Source: Ruminiclostridium cellulolyticum H10
Lineage (GTDB): Bacteria > Bacillota > Clostridia > Acetivibrionales > DSM-1351
Length of the DNA: 64,000 bases
Reading direction: 5' to 3'
Assembly (NCBI RefSeq): GCF_000022065.1
Contig: NC_011898.1
Span: forward strand, 1,076,001-1,140,000
Both the position numbers and the translations under genes were made by a program. This document shows, one piece after another, positions 56,664 to 64,000 of this stretch. The notes beneath the pieces are model-generated. The model searched no databases. It saw only the letters and a program-made list of their open reading frames with translations, and was not told the DNA's origin. The number at the start of each line of letters is the position of its first letter. Within the stretch, counting starts at the first letter, position 1.

Positions 56664-57962
56664 ATGTTTATTATAGAAAGAGAAAAAAGAGTACCAGTAA
56701 TAGATAGCTACGACGTAATTGTATGTGGAGGAGGACCTTCCGGTATTATTGCAGCAATTGCTGCAGCCAGGAACGGTGCAAACACACTATTGATTGAGCG
56801 TTATGGATTTGTAGGAGGAATGGCGTCTAGTGCCCTCGTAACCCCTATCAGTATATTCAAGAAAAAGAAAAAGCTAATTATTGATGGAATCCCTTTCGAG
56901 CTTATGAAGCGGATAAGTGCTCTTAATGGGGCTGATATTTCCCTTGATAGCGGAAATGTTCCTGTAGACGATGAGGTATTCAAACTGGCTGCTCAGCAAT
57001 TACTTCTTGAAAGCGGTGTTACGCTGCTATATCATACATATTTTTCAGATTGTGTTATGACAGATGGAAAGGTTAGTCATATAATTGTACAGAACAAAGC
57101 TGGACAGGTAGCATATGAATGCAAGGCAGCCATTGACTGTACAGGTGATGCAGACCTGGTTCGGGCAGCCGGATTTGAGACTACCAAGGAAACCACGCTT
57201 CAGCCTGCATCTCTGTGGTTTCAACTCGGCGGTGTAGATACTGATGCACTCAAAGATTTATTCGTTGATGCTGTTGATGAAAAAATGCCTATCAGTTCTG
57301 AAATACGGGGAAGATTGAGTGAGCTTAACCAAAAAGGTGAGATGCCAATTTTCGGCGGGCCTTGGATAAGCAAGCATTTTCGGGATGGTATTGTTACCAT
57401 TAATTTGTTGCGTGAAAGCACTGATGCAAGCTCTCCCGAACAATTTACAAGGACTGAATGCAGTTTGCGGGAAAATCTGTTCAAAGTGATAAATATTATG
57501 CGGGAGAATTTTCCCGCCTTCAAAAATTGTTGGCTTTTAAAATCGGGAACACAGACTGGCGTACGAGAAACCTACCGTATTGTCGGAATGTATAAGATGA
57601 CAGCAGACGATGTACTCAATCCCAAGCAGTTTAAGGACACTATTGCAAAGGGAACTCACGTAATAGATATTCATAAGCCAGATAGTATTGAACAGGACTG
57701 CATTAGTTTAAAACAAGAATACAATATACCTTATGGTGTCCTCGTCCCTGTAAACAGTAAGAACCTGATTACTGCCGGACGCTGCGTATGTGCTGATAAC
57801 TCTGCTTTTGGTTCAATCCGGGTTATGGCAACCTGTATGGCAATGGGGCAGGCAGCAGGTACGGCTGCATCTATTTATTTGCAAAAGAATTGTTCTATGG
57901 ATACAATGGATACTGAGCTGTTGGTGAAAAAGCTGATAGAGCAGGGTGCTATTATTTGTTAA
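56664..57962 (+). CDS. FAD-dependent oxidoreductase (PF12831), paralogue E
   Basis: 432 residues. VIVCGGGPSGIIAAIAAARNG with ERYGFVGGMASSALVTPIS, DCTGDADLVRAAGFE, GVRETYRIVGMYKMTADDVL, GTHVIDIHKPDS, NIPYGVLVPVNSKNLITAGR and RVMATCMAMGQAAGTAAS. TAAGGAGG precedes the ATG. It lies 46 bp before the first zinc dehydrogenase. As with its paralogues the FAD site is intact and no partner subunit is obvious. Confidence 0.9.
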   Translation: MFIIEREKRVPVIDSYDVIVCGGGPSGIIAAIAAARNGANTLLIERYGFVGGMASSALVTPISIFKKKKKLIIDGIPFELMKRISALNGADISLDSGNVPVDDEVFKLAAQQLLLESGVTLLYHTYFSDCVMTDGKVSHIIVQNKAGQVAYECKAAIDCTGDADLVRAAGFETTKETTLQPASLWFQLGGVDTDALKDLFVDAVDEKMPISSEIRGRLSELNQKGEMPIFGGPWISKHFRDGIVTINLLRESTDASSPEQFTRTECSLRENLFKVINIMRENFPAFKNCWLLKSGTQTGVRETYRIVGMYKMTADDVLNPKQFKDTIAKGTHVIDIHKPDSIEQDCISLKQEYNIPYGVLVPVNSKNLITAGRCVCADNSAFGSIRVMATCMAMGQAAGTAASIYLQKNCSMDTMDTELLVKKLIEQGAIIC

Positions 57963-58008
57963 CATAAAACAGTTTATTAATTGTTCTGTAATGGAAAGGA
58001 GATGCACA

Positions 58009-59088
58009 ATGAGTATTATACCAAAAACAATGAAAGCTTTAGTAGCCTACGGAAAAGGGGATTACCGTTTTGAAACAAATTATCCTACACCGCAATGTGG
58101 GGCAGATGATATTATCATCAAAACAGAAGGCTGCGGTGTTTGTGCAAGTGATTTGAAGTGCCAACAAGGAGCAGCTATGTATTGGGGTGGTGATAATCAA
58201 CCAGCATGGGTAGAGCCACCATTTATTCCGGGACATGAATTTTTAGGTCGTATAGTTGAAGTAGGTGAAAACGTAAGGGATTTTCATGTAGGGGAAAGAG
58301 TAATAGCAGATCAGATTGTTCCATGCGGACAGTGCAAATTCTGCAAGACAGGTAGATATTGGATGTGCCAACCTCATGCAATATTCGGTTTCCAAAAAGG
58401 TAACAATGGTGGTATGGCTGAATATGTAAGATTCCCTAAAGCCTGTGTTATTTCTAAAGTACCAGAAGATATTCCTCTGAGTGCTGCTCTTTTGATTGAG
58501 CCTTATGGATGTTCCAAACATGCAGTAGACAGAGCACAAATTCGTAATGATGATATTGTAGTTATTTCCGGTGCAGGAACTCTTGGTCTCGGTATGATAA
58601 CATATGCAAGAATGCAAAATCCTAAAAAACTAATAGTACTTGATATGATTGATGTTCGTCTGGAAAAAGCAAAAGAATTTGGTGCAGATATAGTTTGGAA
58701 CCCATCAAAGGTTAATGTAGTGGAAGAAATTATGAAACTGACAGATGGTTATGGTTGTGATATTTATATCGAAGCTACAGGACATCCATCAAGCGTTATT
58801 CAAGGGCTTAACATGATAAGAAAATTAGGACGCTTTGTAGAATTCAGTGTATTTGCAGAACCAACTACGGTAGACTGGTCAATTATCGGTGACAGAAAGG
58901 AATTGGATATTCTCGGTTCCCATTTAAGCCCGTATTGCTACCCATTTGTAATTGAAAATATAAGAAACGGTAATTTAAAAACAAATGGACTTGTTTCAAA
59001 AACCTTTTCAATTGAAGATTGGGAAACAGCCTTTGAATATGCTTCTGGAAAATATGGTGATTTTAAAGTTGCAATTACCTTTGGATAA
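58009..59088 (+). CDS. Zinc-dependent MDR dehydrogenase (polyol type), first
   Basis: 359 residues. Catalytic zinc ligands appear in CGVCASDLK, PGHEFLGRIVEVG and the IEPYGCSKHA segment; the structural zinc site is CGQCKFCKTGRYWMC. The Rossmann fold has ISGAGTLGLGMITYA. The insertion MYWGGDNQPAWVEPP before PGHEF is like that of erythritol/L-threitol dehydrogenases as I recall them. An in-frame upstream start at 57946 overlaps paralogue E, but GAAAGGAG selects the ATG at 58009. It probably oxidises a sugar alcohol with NAD. Confidence 0.88.
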   Translation: MSIIPKTMKALVAYGKGDYRFETNYPTPQCGADDIIIKTEGCGVCASDLKCQQGAAMYWGGDNQPAWVEPPFIPGHEFLGRIVEVGENVRDFHVGERVIADQIVPCGQCKFCKTGRYWMCQPHAIFGFQKGNNGGMAEYVRFPKACVISKVPEDIPLSAALLIEPYGCSKHAVDRAQIRNDDIVVISGAGTLGLGMITYARMQNPKKLIVLDMIDVRLEKAKEFGADIVWNPSKVNVVEEIMKLTDGYGCDIYIEATGHPSSVIQGLNMIRKLGRFVEFSVFAEPTTVDWSIIGDRKELDILGSHLSPYCYPFVIENIRNGNLKTNGLVSKTFSIEDWETAFEYASGKYGDFKVAITFG

Positions 59089-59105
59089 AAAAGGAGGATT
59101 ATATT

Positions 59106-60116
59106 GTGAAAGCTTTCTTTATTGAAAAACCCAATTCGGGTATAGTACGAGATTCTGAAATACCTGTTCCTGCTGATGACGAGATATTGCTTGAGGTTAA
59201 GGCAGCAGGTGTTTGTGGTACTGACGTTCATATATATAAGGGTGAATATTTTGGGAGCTATCCAAGAATTCCGGGTCATGAATTCTCCGGTATTATAACA
59301 GATATTGGGAAAAAAGTTACTAAGTTCAAGATTGGGCAACGTGTTGCAGCAGATCCGAACATTTTCTGTGAGACATGTGATGCCTGTAAGGAAAATCGGC
59401 AGAACTTCTGCTCAGATATGGAAGTCGTGGGTGTTACAAGACATGGTGCCTTTGCTCAGTATCTAACTGTACCGGAGCGTTGTGTATTTGATGTTTCAGG
59501 ACTAACCTTTACTGAGGCCTCAATGGTAGAACCGTTAGCATGTGTGGTTTATGGACAAGAAAAGGCTGGTATACCATTAGGAGCTTCGGTGCTTATATTT
59601 GGTGCAGGACCAATAGGACTTATGCATTCTCAGCTCGCTGCTATAAATGGTGCGGCAAGTGTTACCGTTGTTGATCTCTTTGAGGATAAGCTTGCTTTAG
59701 CAAAAAAACTCGGAGCAGACCATACCTACACATCAGCAGAGTTTGAAAAGCTTGGATTGGTTAATTCCTTTGAAGTTGTTATTGATTGTACTGGTGTACC
59801 AAAAGTTATAGAGGGCGAAATAAAATATGTAAAGGACTCGGGCACAATACTTTTCTTCGGTGTATGTCCTGATAATAGTCAAATTACAATAAATCCTTAT
59901 GAAGTGTTTAAGCGTGAACTAAAGATTTGTGGGAGCTTTGCACTCAAAAAAACCTTTGGCAAAGCAGTTGCGTTTGCCAAAAGTGGTAAAATTAATTTGA
60001 TAGACCTTGTAGATAAGAAGCTTTTATTGGATGATGCACCAAAACTTTTTGAGGACATTGTAGCTGGCAATTCAGGACTTAAAACTATTTTTTACCCTAA
60101 CGGAATTGAAATATAA
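59106..60116 (+). CDS. Zinc-dependent MDR dehydrogenase (sorbitol type), second
   Basis: 336 residues. CGTDVHIYKGEYFGSYP, PGHEFSGIITDIG, structural zinc site CETCDACKENRQNFC, and Rossmann IFGAGPIGLMHSQLAA. Close in design to sorbitol, arabinitol and threonine dehydrogenase-type enzymes. It starts at a GTG behind AAAGGAGG, 17 bp after the first dehydrogenase, and precedes the PfkB kinase. Likely converts a polyol to a ketose or the reverse. Confidence 0.9.
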   Translation: MKAFFIEKPNSGIVRDSEIPVPADDEILLEVKAAGVCGTDVHIYKGEYFGSYPRIPGHEFSGIITDIGKKVTKFKIGQRVAADPNIFCETCDACKENRQNFCSDMEVVGVTRHGAFAQYLTVPERCVFDVSGLTFTEASMVEPLACVVYGQEKAGIPLGASVLIFGAGPIGLMHSQLAAINGAASVTVVDLFEDKLALAKKLGADHTYTSAEFEKLGLVNSFEVVIDCTGVPKVIEGEIKYVKDSGTILFFGVCPDNSQITINPYEVFKRELKICGSFALKKTFGKAVAFAKSGKINLIDLVDKKLLLDDAPKLFEDIVAGNSGLKTIFYPNGIEI

Positions 60117-60221
60117 TCTAGTGGAACATATTATATATTACATGCAATAATGACAAAGCCCTGTGAAATTTCATCGGTATATTCTAATAAATTATAATAA
60201 TTAGTGAAAGTTGGGTGAATT

Positions 60222-61187
60222 ATGATTGACGTTGTAGCTCTTGGGGAGCTTCTTATAGATTTTACACAGATTCGTTCCAACGATGATTCAGTCAGACGCT
60301 TTGAACAGAATCCGGGTGGGGCTCCGGCTAATGTATTAGCAGTATTATCCAAGTTTGGAGTAAAATGTGCTTTTATTGGTAAGGTAGGAAACGATGTGTT
60401 TGGAGAGTTTTTAAGGAAACAGCTTTTAGACCTTTCAATTGATTGTAGAAATCTTGTTTCAGATCCAAACCATAATACAACCTTGGCGTTTGTTACCTTA
60501 GACGATAAGGGGGATAGAAGCTTTAGCTTTTATAGAAATCATGGTGCTGATACCTGTCTTTCAGAAGAGGAAATTAATTTAGAACTTATTAAGAATAGTA
60601 AGGTATTCCATTTTGGAACATTGTCAATGACTCATGAGCCTTCGCTTTCCGCAACATTAAAAGCAGTTGAATATGCTAAGTCATGTGGGAAAGTAATTTC
60701 CTTTGACCCAAATTACAGAGCACTCTTATGGGATAATGTGGACAATGCAATATCAGCAATGAAATCCGGGCTAGAGTATGCTAATATTGCCAAGCTTTCT
60801 CTTGAGGAAGCACAAATGGTTACAGGAAAAACATTGCCTGAAGACTGCTTGAGAGAACTCCTGAAATATGATCTTGGCATTGTAGCTATAACAATGGGCC
60901 CTCAAGGCTGTGTTTACGCTACGGATAAGTACATGGGTTCTTTCCCGGAGTATCCGGCTAATGTTGTGGATACAACGGGGGCTGGAGATACTTTTTGGGG
61001 AACCCTTATATTTGGATTTTTAAATAACGGTGCGGATTTTGATGGGATTTCAGAAGAAAGGCTTTCTGAAATTGTACTAATGGCAAATATAGCTGCTGCA
61101 ATGAGTACCGAGAAAAAAGGTGCAATACCTTCAATCCCGGATTTTGCAAGAGTCAGGGCAGCTTTTGAAGAAATTAATGGCAAGTAA
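60222..61187 (+). CDS. PfkB family carbohydrate kinase (fructokinase-like)
   Basis: 321 residues. N-terminal ALGELLIDFTQI, NPGGAPANVLAVLSKFG, GKVGNDVFGEFL; C-terminal DTTGAGDTFWGTLIFGFL with catalytic Asp. This is the pattern of bacterial fructokinases (ScrK group) and related ketose kinases. It would commit the product ketose, for example fructose made from psicose, to glycolysis. Last gene of the arm, followed by a terminator. Confidence 0.92.
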   Translation: MIDVVALGELLIDFTQIRSNDDSVRRFEQNPGGAPANVLAVLSKFGVKCAFIGKVGNDVFGEFLRKQLLDLSIDCRNLVSDPNHNTTLAFVTLDDKGDRSFSFYRNHGADTCLSEEEINLELIKNSKVFHFGTLSMTHEPSLSATLKAVEYAKSCGKVISFDPNYRALLWDNVDNAISAMKSGLEYANIAKLSLEEAQMVTGKTLPEDCLRELLKYDLGIVAITMGPQGCVYATDKYMGSFPEYPANVVDTTGAGDTFWGTLIFGFLNNGADFDGISEERLSEIVLMANIAAAMSTEKKGAIPSIPDFARVRAAFEEINGK

Positions 61188-61255
61188 GCAATAGCGGGGA
61201 GAGAAATCACCCTGCCTAATTGACGAAATAGGATATTAATTAAATCTAAATGATG

Positions 61256-61298
61256 AAAAAACCATGTATATAGGGGAATTGCCTTATGCATGGTTTTT
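61256..61298 (+). terminator. Terminator of the sugar operon
   Basis: AAAAACCATG / CATGGTTTTT forms a 10-bp stem with a 23-nt loop and ends in a T-run that is part of the stem. Confidence 0.75.
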
Positions 61299-61380
61299 AC
61301 TTTATAGCTCAGAAGTGACATACCTATTATGGATTATATAGAAAAAATGGTATATAATGTATTGTGTGGGGGTGTTTCTA

Positions 61381-62016
61381 TTGAGACTTATAAATAAATG
61401 GTCATATTCTTGTGCAAAGGGTTTGGCAAATGTACTTGACGAAAATCATCAAAAAAAAGCGGAATATTATTTCGGCTTTCAGGTAGCCATCGGCAGTATT
61501 GTAAAAACTGCCTTATTAGTAGCTGTCTCAATGATTTTTGGCGTACTGATTCCTGCCTTGATAATATCCATATCATTTGCATTACTGCGAAAGGTAGCGG
61601 GAGGCTATCATATGGATACATATGGTAAATGCTTGCTGGTTTCAATAGCACTATTTGTTTTCGCAGCGTTGATTGCAAAGCATACTTACAGGTATTGGAG
61701 TATTGCATGGGTGATAATCTTGATAACCTTAACATTTACAATAGGGCTTTATGTATTGATCAGGTATGCTCCAAGGGATACTCCCAATAGATTAATTACA
61801 GACCCCCAAGAAATAAGGAAATTCAAGGCTTTATCCATTGCCTATATTTGTGTGTGGCTAGTGTTGGTTACAGTACTAACTATACTAGGAATGAAAATGT
61901 ATACCATTTTATTATGCTTTGGTGTATTGCAGGAATTATTCGCAATAACTCCAATAGGACATAAATTTTTTGACCGAATAAAATACGGTTTGGCCCCAAA
62001 ACAAAAGCCTTGCTAA
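61381..62016 (+). CDS. agrB: AgrB-type pheromone-processing membrane peptidase
   Basis: About 211 residues with six hydrophobic segments. The AgrB signature GGYHMDTYGKCLL holds the catalytic His and Cys of the peptidase that cleaves the AgrD precursor and closes its thiolactone ring. The frame is open from an ATG at 61357, but GTGGGGGTG lies just before a TTG at 61381, which is the likelier start. It is first of the agr set and about 270 bp before the receptor-like gene. Confidence 0.92.
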   Translation: MRLINKWSYSCAKGLANVLDENHQKKAEYYFGFQVAIGSIVKTALLVAVSMIFGVLIPALIISISFALLRKVAGGYHMDTYGKCLLVSIALFVFAALIAKHTYRYWSIAWVIILITLTFTIGLYVLIRYAPRDTPNRLITDPQEIRKFKALSIAYICVWLVLVTVLTILGMKMYTILLCFGVLQELFAITPIGHKFFDRIKYGLAPKQKPC

Positions 62017-62284
62017 ACAGCAAGGTTTTATTTTAACTTTTTTAGGTGAGGGAGAATACTTTTCAGATATTTGTGATATGAGATTATTTATATTATTTTC
62101 CGGTATGCCCTTTATTAAATAATCAAGAGATACATGTAAACAGCAGAATAACACCAATTTAGTTGGTCTTGTGTCGAAAAGTGTAACTATTTCATGGTTT
62201 ATAGGTCTTTCTCTGATTGTATTTACTTTGGAGATTTTATGTCATAAAATGGTTATAGTAAAAAAATGTAGGAGATGCATATAT

Positions 62285-63094
62285 ATGGTAATGAATTTGT
62301 ATATTTTATTTTTAGTATCATTGCCCGAATCGTTTTTAAATTTAATAATAGCCTTACTTATTACTACCAGAAAAGAAGATTTAAAAGTAAATAAGCGGAA
62401 TGTTATTAAATTTTCTACAACCATACTTTTAATGCTCCTTTCAACATGGATCATACGACCTATATCTCCTAATATCATAACAAGTGTTACATTACATACT
62501 ATTGCATACTCACTGATATTTATGCTGGTATATAAGATGAAGCTTATATATGCTTTATTCGGTATTTCATTTTTTTTACTGATAATAACTACAACTGAAA
62601 TTTTATATGCACCTTATGTGATTACATATATATTTAAAGGAATGGCCAATTTTCAGAATATTTATCATTGGTACGTGTTGCTTGCAATTCCGCAGCGAAT
62701 TTTTCAGGTAATAGTGATAGTATTTTTATGGAGACATGAAATCCTGTTAGCGACTAGGATAAACCGCCGGGTTCACAGATTATTTCTGGCATCATTTCTA
62801 CTGTTATTGTTTGGAGAACAATTGCTCTATTTCGTATTTCTTACCGTTTTTGAAAAGATGCAGTTAGTTTGTCAAATAACATTTTCTGTTTCCGTTTTTG
62901 TAATAGTATCGGTACTTAATATACTGATGTTTAAATTAATCTATACAGTAATTAATGGTTTAATAGTAAAGTCGTATAATAAATATTGCGAATTTGAGGA
63001 TGACGTAAAATTTGCTTTGGATGAAATACGTTCTTTGTTGGCAAATAACCAAGTGGATGAGGCAGTTAAGCTTATAGATTATATTACCGAGTAA
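62285..63094 (+). CDS. AgrC-like membrane receptor without kinase domain
   Basis: About 269 residues. Six or seven membrane helices occupy the first 220 residues, as in the sensor part of AgrC. The tail FEDDVKFALDEIRSLLANNQ followed by VDEAVKLIDYITE looks like the dimerisation hairpin of AgrC/Spo0B proteins, but the usual RHDxxN histidine is replaced by EDDV, and no HATPase domain follows. An open frame begins at 62171 with no good signal; TAGGAG selects the ATG at 62285. It may be a signal-binding protein that works through another kinase, or a decayed kinase. Confidence 0.7.
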   Translation: MVMNLYILFLVSLPESFLNLIIALLITTRKEDLKVNKRNVIKFSTTILLMLLSTWIIRPISPNIITSVTLHTIAYSLIFMLVYKMKLIYALFGISFFLLIITTTEILYAPYVITYIFKGMANFQNIYHWYVLLAIPQRIFQVIVIVFLWRHEILLATRINRRVHRLFLASFLLLLFGEQLLYFVFLTVFEKMQLVCQITFSVSVFVIVSVLNILMFKLIYTVINGLIVKSYNKYCEFEDDVKFALDEIRSLLANNQVDEAVKLIDYITE

Positions 63095-63122
63095 GTATCT
63101 AAACAGAGGGGAGGGAAGGATT

Positions 63123-63269
63123 ATGAAGTCAAAAATCAAATTTTTGCTTGCACCTTTGTCACTTATAATTACACAGCTTGCGTTATCAGGCGTTTGCACT
63201 GCGTGTAGCTCAACCTTTTATCAGCCAAAAGCACCAAAGCATTTGACGGCAAATAGAACGCATAGCTGA
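63123..63269 (+). CDS. agrD: AgrD-like cyclic lactone autoinducer precursor
   Basis: 48 residues, too short for routine ORF finding. Amphipathic N-terminus (MKSKIKFLLAPLSLII), then CTACSSTFYQPKAPKHL and a polar tail. The YQPKAPKHL block matches the QPxxPxxL recognition region of clostridial AgrD (for example the C. perfringens type). The predicted ring is Cys28-Ser-Ser-Thr-Phe32; a second Cys at 25 is an alternative. GGGGAGGGAAGG precedes the ATG. It follows agrB and the receptor-like gene in one unit. Confidence 0.85.
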   Translation: MKSKIKFLLAPLSLIITQLALSGVCTACSSTFYQPKAPKHLTANRTHS

Positions 63270-63298
63270 GTTTAATCGGAACAACCATGGAGTCAAGA

Positions 63299-63342
63299 CA
63301 AAAACACCTTAATTAATTTTTAAGTGTGTTTTTGTTTTTTTT
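63299..63342. terminator. Bidirectional terminator after agrD
   Basis: CAAAAACACCTTAA pairs with TTAAGTGTGTTTTTG (one bulge) and is followed by TTTTTTT on the plus strand. It lies between agrD and the convergent XRE gene. Confidence 0.85.
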
Positions 63343-63721
63343 CCTGCTTGATTAGCTTATTTAGAAGTTTTTCAAATTGGTTTATTTCGATATTTGAATC
63401 CTTTATCCTTACTGCAAGCTCAAGATAGGGTATAAAATCCTGATTCTTCAAATACTTCTCAAAAGCATATAATTCCGAACTGTATGGCTTTCTTTCGCTA
63501 GAAGGTATGTTTTCTATATGATCAGTAATTCCAAGCATATAGTCGGAGGATACATTAAAATGCTTTGAAAATTGTACAATAACATCTGGGTCTGGCTCTC
63601 TTTCACCAAGCTCATATTTTGAAATAGCTTCTCTGCTTTTACCTAAAGCTTTTGCCACTTCTTTTTGGGATTGTCTCTTAACATTACGTAAACTTTTAAT
63701 TCTCTCTGGCAATATATGCAT
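63320..63721 (-). CDS. XRE family transcriptional regulator
   Basis: 133 residues. HTH_3 at the N-terminus (ERIKSLRNVKRQSQKEVAKALGKSREAISKYELGEREPDPDV and SSDYMLG), followed by a helical C-terminal region of about 65 residues with a basic KLIKQEKKQKHT end. A GTG at 63730 is in frame; the ATG at 63721 follows GAGGTG and is preferred. It is convergent to agrD and divergent from a strong promoter at 63843, so it may repress the unseen gene beyond the window or respond to the agr signal. Confidence 0.9.
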   Translation of the reverse strand: MHILPERIKSLRNVKRQSQKEVAKALGKSREAISKYELGEREPDPDVIVQFSKHFNVSSDYMLGITDHIENIPSSERKPYSSELYAFEKYLKNQDFIPYLELAVRIKDSNIEINQFEKLLNKLIKQEKKQKHT

Positions 63722-63842
63722 CTTAATCACCTCAAGATACTATTATAAGTACTCATACCATTTTATGCAATATTTTTTATTAATCGACAAATCTATTTTT
63801 ATGCGACAATTGTAATTTATTATAAAAAATAACAAAATAAGG

Positions 63843-63871
63843 TTGACTGTTTCGCAAAATGGTATTATAAT
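63843..63871 (+). promoter_or_regulatory. Consensus sigma-A promoter with palindromes downstream
   Basis: TTGACT at 63843-63848 and TATAAT at 63866-63871 are separated by 17 bp. Downstream, GGTACGAGGCGTACC is a palindrome at 63879-63893, and GTACCAAC (63889) is inverted as GTTGGTAC near 63955. These may be operator or leader structures of a gene that lies beyond the window. Confidence 0.75.
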
Positions 63872-64000
63872 AAAATCGGTACGAGGCGTACCAACTTAAA
63901 ATGAATATAAACGACAAACTATCTTAAAAAGCACTTTAATTTTATTTAAATTCGGGTTGGTACACTTCTTTTCTATTTATAATACAAAAGGTATTGGTAT

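Overview
The window comes from a mesophilic cellulolytic Clostridium, almost certainly Ruminiclostridium (Clostridium) cellulolyticum or a very close relative. DNA is AT-rich with clostridial ribosome binding sites. Two secreted enzymes (a CE1-type esterase and a GH10 xylanase) end in type I dockerins, the mark of a cellulosome producer. The sugar epimerase at 42193-43074 matches, from memory, the characterised D-psicose (D-allulose) 3-epimerase of strain H10, with its metal residues E150, D183, H209 and E244 in place. No rRNA, tRNA or CRISPR was seen.

Layout. 0-4.7 kb holds housekeeping genes: engB, a DUF445 membrane protein, a cation efflux carrier, a stalk-domain protein and a reverse rubrerythrin. 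4.7-7.5 kb is a scar: an integrase remnant, a SAF-domain remnant and a gene cut by a complete IS3-family element. The IS has 24-bp ends, a GTT target duplication and a likely -1 frameshift site, and its removal restores the host reading frame. 7.8-13.9 kb carries a DUF362 lipoprotein with a permease, an MFS exporter, cytosine deaminase and an SDR. 14-19 kb mixes decayed genes with a CPBP protease/two-component operon. 19-20.3 kb is an IS481-type element. 20.5-32.4 kb holds the esterase, topB, larE, an Rrf2 regulator, an ECF sigma operon, an alkaline phosphatase and the xylanase.

33.1-38.2 kb is a complete acetyl-CoA carboxylase operon that unusually encodes two different biotin carboxylases. 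38.9-40.3 kb is an IS110-family element whose transposase is broken by one lost base; its structured upstream region is a candidate bridge-RNA locus. A phytoene-desaturase-like flavoprotein follows.

The most distinctive region is 42.2-61.2 kb: two divergent arms around a YesM/YesN-type two-component system. It encodes the psicose epimerase, an ABC sugar importer without its own ATPase, five paralogous cytoplasmic FAD oxidoreductases, two zinc-dependent polyol-type dehydrogenases and a PfkB kinase. A reasonable reading is inducible uptake of a rare sugar, polyol or glycoside, oxidation to ketoses, epimerisation to fructose and phosphorylation. The task of the five flavoproteins is not explained by any pathway I know.

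The window ends with an Agr-type quorum-sensing set: AgrB, a membrane receptor-like protein that lacks a kinase domain and the usual histidine, and a 48-residue AgrD-like pheromone precursor found by hand. A convergent XRE regulator and a consensus promoter close the window.
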